DNA from: Burkholderiaceae bacterium
GTDB lineage: Bacteria > Pseudomonadota > Gammaproteobacteria > Burkholderiales > Burkholderiaceae_C
Direction of reading: 5' to 3'
Assembly (NCBI GenBank): GCA_023262365.1
Contig: JALRBF010000082.1
Span: 1-15,515 of the forward strand
DNA: 15,515 nt
Part shown: piece by piece, positions 14,603-15,515 of the stretch
Position numbering within the stretch: position 1 is the first letter of the stretch
How the letters are laid out: every line of letters starts with the position of its first letter
The notes under the pieces: generated by a model
Seen by the model: the letters and a program-made list of their open reading frames with translations, nothing else
Told to the model about the DNA's origin: nothing
The model's database searches: none
Program-made: the position numbers and the translations under genes

Positions 14603-15515
14603 TTGTCGCCCTCACCCTCCACCCCCATTGATGTTGTGGTCATGGCCGCTGGCCAGGGCACCCGCATGCGCAGCGCCCGCCCTAAGGTGCTGCACACGCT
14701 GGCTGGGCAGCCGCTGCTGCAGCATGTGCTTACGACGGCGGCGTTGCTGCAGCCGCGACAGCTGGTGGTGGTGGTGGGGCACCAGGGTGAGCAAGTGCAA
14801 GCCCACTTGACGCAACACGCGCCGCAGGCGCGCAGCGTGTGGCAAAACCCGCCCCAAGGCACCGGCCACGCGGTGCAGCAAGCCGTGCCCGAGTTGGCCA
14901 ACGACGGTGTGGTGCTGGTGCTATCGGGTGACGTGCCGCTGATTGATCCGCCCAGCCTGCGCGCCCTGTGCGCCGCCGCTGGCACCGGCTCGTTGGCGCT
15001 GCTGACGCTGCAACTGAGCGAGCCCACCGGGTACGGCCGCATCGTGCGCCAAGGCAACGCGGTGGTGGGCATTGTGGAAGAAAAAGACGCCACCCCCGCA
15101 CAACGTGCCCTCACCGAGGTGTACACCGGCGTGCTGGCTGCGCCGGCCGCTGGGCTAAAGCGCTGGCTGGCCTGCCTGACCAACGACAACGCCCAAGGCG
15201 AGTACTACCTGACCGATGTGGTGGCGCACGCCGTGGCCCAAGGTTGCGCCGTGCATACCGTGGTGGCGCCGCACGCAGCCAGCGTGGCAGGCGTCAACAC
15301 CCCGCAACAACTGGCCCAGTTGGAGCGCGCCGTGCAGCAGCGGCGCGCCGAGGCCCTGATGGCCGCAGGCGTGCAACTGGTTGACCCCGCGCGACTGGAC
15401 GTGCGCGGCAGCCTGCAATGCGGCCAAGACGTGCGCATTGACGTGAACTGCGTGTTTGAGGGCGATGTGGTGCTGGGCGACGGTGTGCACATTGGCGCGC
15501 ACTGCGTGCTGCGCC
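14603..15515 (+). CDS. glmU: Bifunctional N-acetylglucosamine-1-phosphate uridyltransferase / glucosamine-1-phosphate acetyltransferase GlmU (N-terminal part, cut by the window edge)
   Basis: About 304 codons are present before the right edge. The pyrophosphorylase domain shows VVVMAAGQGTRMRSARPKVL, the GlmU form of the sugar-nucleotide G-x-G-T-R-M-x-PK motif. NPPQGTGHA, LSGDVPLI with the metal-binding Asp, GYGRIVR, VEEKDA and NDNAQGEYYLTD follow. The first coils of the C-terminal left-handed beta-helix begin before the edge (LQCGQDVRIDVNCVFEGDVV). GlmU makes UDP-GlcNAc for peptidoglycan and lipopolysaccharide. No ATG or GTG precedes the first strand in frame except a GTG only two codons before MAAG. 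TTG at 14603 (or 14588) is therefore the likely start. It has no good Shine-Dalgarno site, so the start is uncertain. Confidence 0.9.
   Translation, partial: MSPSPSTPIDVVVMAAGQGTRMRSARPKVLHTLAGQPLLQHVLTTAALLQPRQLVVVVGHQGEQVQAHLTQHAPQARSVWQNPPQGTGHAVQQAVPELANDGVVLVLSGDVPLIDPPSLRALCAAAGTGSLALLTLQLSEPTGYGRIVRQGNAVVGIVEEKDATPAQRALTEVYTGVLAAPAAGLKRWLACLTNDNAQGEYYLTDVVAHAVAQGCAVHTVVAPHAASVAGVNTPQQLAQLERAVQQRRAEALMAAGVQLVDPARLDVRGSLQCGQDVRIDVNCVFEGDVVLGDGVHIGAHCVLR

Noticed and set aside
15112..15135. GlmU motif EVYTGV in place of the E. coli EINTGI
   Set aside because: Loss of the Asn looked notable, but I recall similar Tyr-containing forms in betaproteobacterial GlmU, so it is probably lineage-typical.

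Overview
The window is GC-rich, densely coding chromosomal DNA. It fits a betaproteobacterium of the order Burkholderiales, probably Comamonadaceae. That placement is inferred from gene content and protein style: a box-type benzoate pathway, BoxR, a FolM-like/FolB/TtcA run, an NDUFA9-like protein beside Cca, and a DUF6279-type lipoprotein. I see no RNA gene, insertion sequence, phage gene or CRISPR array. No stretch without a gene exceeds 100 bases.

Region 1 (1-5318) is an aerobic benzoyl-CoA (box) island. bclA, for benzoate-CoA ligase, reads rightward and overlaps by 4 bases an alpha/beta hydrolase gene. boxR, boxC and the start of boxB read leftward. The two arms diverge from a control region at about 2868-2955. 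Benzoate is activated to benzoyl-CoA (BclA), epoxidised by BoxAB (only the BoxB start is inside the window) and cleaved by BoxC. BoxR, a helix-turn-helix protein fused to a shikimate-kinase-like domain, is the expected benzoyl-CoA-responsive repressor. Both arms carry candidate BoxR sites built on TGCA. One is a perfect ATGCAC-N4-GTGCAT dyad at the presumed bclA transcription start. The other is a pair of TTGCATGTT direct repeats 31 bp apart around a near-consensus promoter for boxC.

Region 2 (5352-8075, leftward) is a tight four-gene run, read in the order FolM/PTR1-like reductase, FolB-like dihydroneopterin aldolase, TtcA tRNA thiolase, histidine phosphatase. Every junction overlaps by 1 to 7 bases, so the genes are probably translationally coupled.

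Region 3 (8109-11355) holds a rightward MidA/NDUFAF7-type methyltransferase gene. It converges on a leftward pair: an NDUFA9-like NAD(P)-binding protein, then cca, whose C-terminal HD phosphohydrolase motif has decayed. Two homologues of eukaryotic complex I assembly or accessory factors therefore sit close together.

Region 4 (11432-13723, rightward) carries 5-formyltetrahydrofolate cyclo-ligase, a TetR-type regulator and a metallo-beta-lactamase-fold protein with an incomplete metal-binding motif. Region 5 (13725-15515) has a leftward lipoprotein gene and the start of glmU, whose divergent start codons lie only about 8 bases apart.

The best leads are the BoxR control architecture, the MBL protein with a predicted single-metal site, the hydrolase coupled to bclA, the HD-less Cca, and the unusual glmU start. 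I did not find an obviously unprecedented multi-gene system.
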